From: Pedobacter xixiisoli
Lineage (GTDB): Bacteria > Bacteroidota > Bacteroidia > Sphingobacteriales > Sphingobacteriaceae
Assembly (NCBI RefSeq): GCF_900215335.1
Contig: NZ_OCMT01000001.1
Location: forward strand, 558,001 to 622,000
DNA: 64,000 nucleotides
Direction: 5' to 3'
Shown: in pieces, positions 61,803-64,000 of the stretch
Numbering within the stretch: the first letter of the stretch is position 1
Layout: every line of letters starts with the position of its first letter
Position numbers and translations under genes: made by a program
Notes under the pieces: generated by a model
What the model saw: only the letters and a program-made list of their open reading frames with translations
Told to the model about the DNA's origin: nothing
Database searches by the model: none

Positions 61803-63443
61803 ATGAAGACAAAAATATTTTTTAAAAATGGATGGTATCTACTGCTGGCAGTAATTTTATCCACCGCAATTTATTCTTGCAAAAAGAGCGATCCTAACGA
61901 AGGATTAGAAGCTCCAAGAATTTTTAAACCTTCGGGTATCACCGTAAGAGCTGCCGAAACCTCTGCGAAAATTACTTGGACGGCCCCTTTGCTTACCTCT
62001 AATTTAAAGTTGAGCTACGCAGCAGAATTTTCGCAAGATTCTACCTTTGCAACATCCGAGTTTACCATGCAGGTAGATACTGCTGGTCTTACCGTTGGAG
62101 AAGAGAAAATAAAGGTTAGAAAGAAATACTATGTGAGAGTTAAGGCTTTATCCACAAATGGACAGCCAGAGTCTAATTGGATGGTAAGTAGGTCATTTAC
62201 AATTACAGGAGAGCAATATTTTTTACCTCTTTACGAGCCGAAAGTACGTGAAACACAAGCTAGGTTTAATTGGATAAAAAGTTCTATTTTAAATAAGATT
62301 GTAATTACTAAGAAAGACGGGGCATCTACAGATCATGTGATTAATGGAAATGATGGCTTAACTGTAATTACAGGCCTCGAAGCTGGAACGGCTTATCAGG
62401 CAGAAATTTTTGAAGGAACTAAGAGCAAAGGATATCTAGAGTTTGCTACTCGGGCTGCAGTGACCTATCACGCAGTGTTAAACCCAGGAGATGATTTAGT
62501 TGCGGCTGTAACTGCTGCCCCAAATAATGCAATTATAGGTCTTAATCCAGGTACTTATAGTGCGGGTACAAGTAACTTTCAAATCGATCAAAAGTCCATT
62601 ACGTTGAGGTCAATTTCTGGAGAGCCTACTAACACAAAAATTAACTTTAAAGAATTTGTGTTAAATGGCACAGGAGCCGGAATAAAGTTTGATGGGGTAG
62701 AACTCGATGGTGCTGCTTCGGCATCTCTTTACTTCCTAAACCTAGTAAGCGGAAATAACAATGCCGATGTTGCAAATTTTGAGCCCATATCTATCTACAA
62801 TTGCATTGTACACAATGCTACCACAAGTCTTTTCCGTGCCAATAGGGGTGCTTCTGCAGGTTCTTATAAGATGGATAACATCACCATTAACTATTCGCTA
62901 ATTTACGACATCGGCAGTACGTTAGGCTATCATTTCCTTCACTTGGATAAATTACAGTTTAATACATTGAATGTTAAAAATTCTACGCTTTACAATATTG
63001 GTAGAGCATTTTTAACGTGTTCTACAGTAATTCCTAGCAATAATGCAACTATTAACATCGATTACTGCACTTTCAATAATTTCGGAGCTAGTAATCATTA
63101 CGCCCTAATGGATGCGGGCTCAAACCCTGTTAGGTTTAATTTTACAAACAACATCATTACAAACGTTCCTAGATCTGGAGCTACCGTAAATGCCGATGCT
63201 TTAAGAGCTACAGGCGCAGGTTCTGGAGTTGTATTTAGCAATAATAACGTCTTTAACTTTAAGGCCTCTGGCACTGGCGCCAACCTTAACTTTCCGAGTA
63301 ACATTACGGTTCAGGCCAATAATCTATCCGAAAATCTTAATTGGGTATATACTACGGTAGATTTCAAGATTCCAAATCCTTCTCCATTGCGTACTGCAAG
63401 TACTAAAAGTTCTCCTATTGGAGATCCTAGGTGGATTTATTAA
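61803..63443 (+). CDS. DUF4957/DUF5123-type surface lipoprotein with fibronectin III domain
   Basis: This 546-residue lipoprotein has a signal ending STAIYSC (lipidated Cys near residue 26). A fibronectin III-like domain follows (about 38-135) and a beta-helix-like region (about 240-480) with repeated short strands and Asn-rich turns (NNADVANFEPISIYNCIVHN; INYSLIYDIGSTLGYH). The C-terminal motif KIPNPSPLRTASTKSSPIGDPRWIY matches DUF5123. Such proteins often accompany SusCD in pectin-type loci. It probably binds or processes polysaccharide at the surface; enzymatic activity is not established. Confidence 0.8.
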   Translation: MKTKIFFKNGWYLLLAVILSTAIYSCKKSDPNEGLEAPRIFKPSGITVRAAETSAKITWTAPLLTSNLKLSYAAEFSQDSTFATSEFTMQVDTAGLTVGEEKIKVRKKYYVRVKALSTNGQPESNWMVSRSFTITGEQYFLPLYEPKVRETQARFNWIKSSILNKIVITKKDGASTDHVINGNDGLTVITGLEAGTAYQAEIFEGTKSKGYLEFATRAAVTYHAVLNPGDDLVAAVTAAPNNAIIGLNPGTYSAGTSNFQIDQKSITLRSISGEPTNTKINFKEFVLNGTGAGIKFDGVELDGAASASLYFLNLVSGNNNADVANFEPISIYNCIVHNATTSLFRANRGASAGSYKMDNITINYSLIYDIGSTLGYHFLHLDKLQFNTLNVKNSTLYNIGRAFLTCSTVIPSNNATINIDYCTFNNFGASNHYALMDAGSNPVRFNFTNNIITNVPRSGATVNADALRATGAGSGVVFSNNNVFNFKASGTGANLNFPSNITVQANNLSENLNWVYTTVDFKIPNPSPLRTASTKSSPIGDPRWIY

Positions 63444-63449
63444 TCACAA

Positions 63450-63487
63450 CAAAATGGATATTCCTTTAAGCTGGGATATCCATTTTG
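63450..63487 (+). terminator. Terminator after the surface lipoprotein gene
   Basis: CAAAATGGATAT (63450-63461) pairs perfectly with ATATCCATTTTG (63476-63487) across a 14-base loop, followed by a T-rich stretch, 7 bases after the stop codon. Confidence 0.75.
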
Positions 63488-63518
63488 TTTACATATTGTT
63501 GTACTATTTGAAAATCTA

Positions 63519-64000
63519 ATGATGCATAGATTAAACATTTTAACATTGCTGTTCCTTTCTAATTTTACTTTTGCCCAAAAATTGGATAAAAAATATGCGC
63601 ATCAACCCATCATCAGCCATATTTATACTGCAGATCCTTCTGCGCATGTGTTTAATGGTAAAATCTACATCTATCCATCGCATGATATTGCTACGGATAA
63701 GCCCAATACAAATGGCGACCATTTTGATATGCGAGATTACCATGTATTCAGTATGGATAGCATTGGGGGAAAAGTTATAGACCATGGCGTAGCGTTAGAT
63801 TTAAAAGATGTGCCATGGGCCGATAGGCAATTGTGGGCGCCAGATGCAGCCGCAAAAAATGGTAAATATTATCTCTATTTTCCTGCTAAGGATAAAAATG
63901 GAATTTTTAGAATGGGAGTGGCGGTAAGTAAAAGTCCCGTTGGTCTGTTTAAAGCTCAGCCAAATTTTATCAAAGACAGTTTCAGTATCGATCCTTCTGT
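63519..64000 (+). CDS. GH43-family glycoside hydrolase, N-terminal part only
   Basis: About 160 codons are visible before the window ends. A signal peptide (LNILTLLFLSNFTFAQ) is followed by a GH43-type five-bladed propeller: ISHIYTADPSAHVFNGKIYIY with the catalytic-base Asp, and RQLWAPDAAAKNGKYYLYFPAKDKNG. GH43 members are arabinofuranosidases, xylosidases or related exo-enzymes; the specificity cannot be judged from this part. It belongs to the second SusCD locus. The start is one of two adjacent ATG codons at 63519 and 63522. Confidence 0.88.
   Translation, partial: MMHRLNILTLLFLSNFTFAQKLDKKYAHQPIISHIYTADPSAHVFNGKIYIYPSHDIATDKPNTNGDHFDMRDYHVFSMDSIGGKVIDHGVALDLKDVPWADRQLWAPDAAAKNGKYYLYFPAKDKNGIFRMGVAVSKSPVGLFKAQPNFIKDSFSIDPS

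Noticed and set aside
1..64000. CRISPR arrays, tRNA or rRNA genes, prophage or restriction/defence systems
   Set aside because: No regularly spaced direct repeats, cloverleaf-like or rRNA-like stretches, and no phage- or defence-type proteins were found.

Overview
The window comes from a Bacteroidota genome, most likely Pedobacter or another member of the Sphingobacteriaceae. Supporting signs are AT-rich DNA, two SusC/SusD pairs, a C-terminal type IX secretion (T9SS) sorting domain, few Shine-Dalgarno sequences, TAnnTTTG-like promoter elements, and many secreted carbohydrate enzymes. No rRNA, tRNA, CRISPR array, phage gene or transposase gene is visible.

Layout. (1) 1-4339: a galactose cluster. 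galT, galK and a sodium/sugar symporter run leftward, opposite an NrtR-type Nudix regulator; a perfect 16-bp-arm palindrome lies between them. (2) 4470-4878: the remains of an alpha/beta hydrolase gene. (3) 4947-38572: a large polysaccharide-utilisation region. It holds three GH5 enzymes (one multidomain and T9SS-exported), an SGNH esterase, two GH3 beta-glucosidases, two GH29 alpha-L-fucosidases, a TIG-domain surface lipoprotein, SusD and SusC, three AraC-type regulators, and a rightward operon of symporter, GH130 phosphorylase, BNR-propeller protein, GH88 unsaturated glucuronyl hydrolase and DUF4861 protein. (4) 38724-46457: a complete oxidative, non-phosphorylating L-fucose pathway: FucP permease, UxaA-type dehydratase, SDR, FAH hydrolase, DUF718 mutarotase, lactonase, SDR and an FMN-dependent lactate-oxidase-type enzyme. 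(5) 46550-56432: mostly ordinary genes, including a truncated anti-sigma-like protein, small hypotheticals, a Dabb protein, an Lrp/AsnC regulator, a cobalamin riboswitch in front of metE, a lipoprotein, and a response regulator with a five-PAS/GAF histidine kinase. (6) 56687-64000: the start of a second polysaccharide locus (SusC, SusD, a DUF4957/DUF5123-type lipoprotein and a GH43 gene cut by the window end).

How it fits together (inference). Regions 3 and 4 look like one catabolic chain. Surface GH5 and SusCD capture and cut a beta-linked glucan-like or glucomannan-like backbone. GH29 enzymes release L-fucose. GH3 and GH130 finish gluco- and mannosyl-glucose oligosaccharides. The BNR protein and GH88 process an acidic side chain. 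FucP and the downstream enzymes convert L-fucose to pyruvate and L-lactate, then pyruvate. No alpha-xylosidase is present, so ordinary xyloglucan is not well supported; a fucosylated acidic heteropolysaccharide fits better, but the substrate is not proven.

Repeats worth noting: a 307-bp MITE-like element with 18-bp terminal inverted repeats and a 6-bp target duplication, sitting exactly in the stop codon of a GH5 gene; a 12-bp-arm palindrome overlapping the stop codon of the UxaA-type gene; and a 128-bp REPIN-like element with TCATTTCGA ends.
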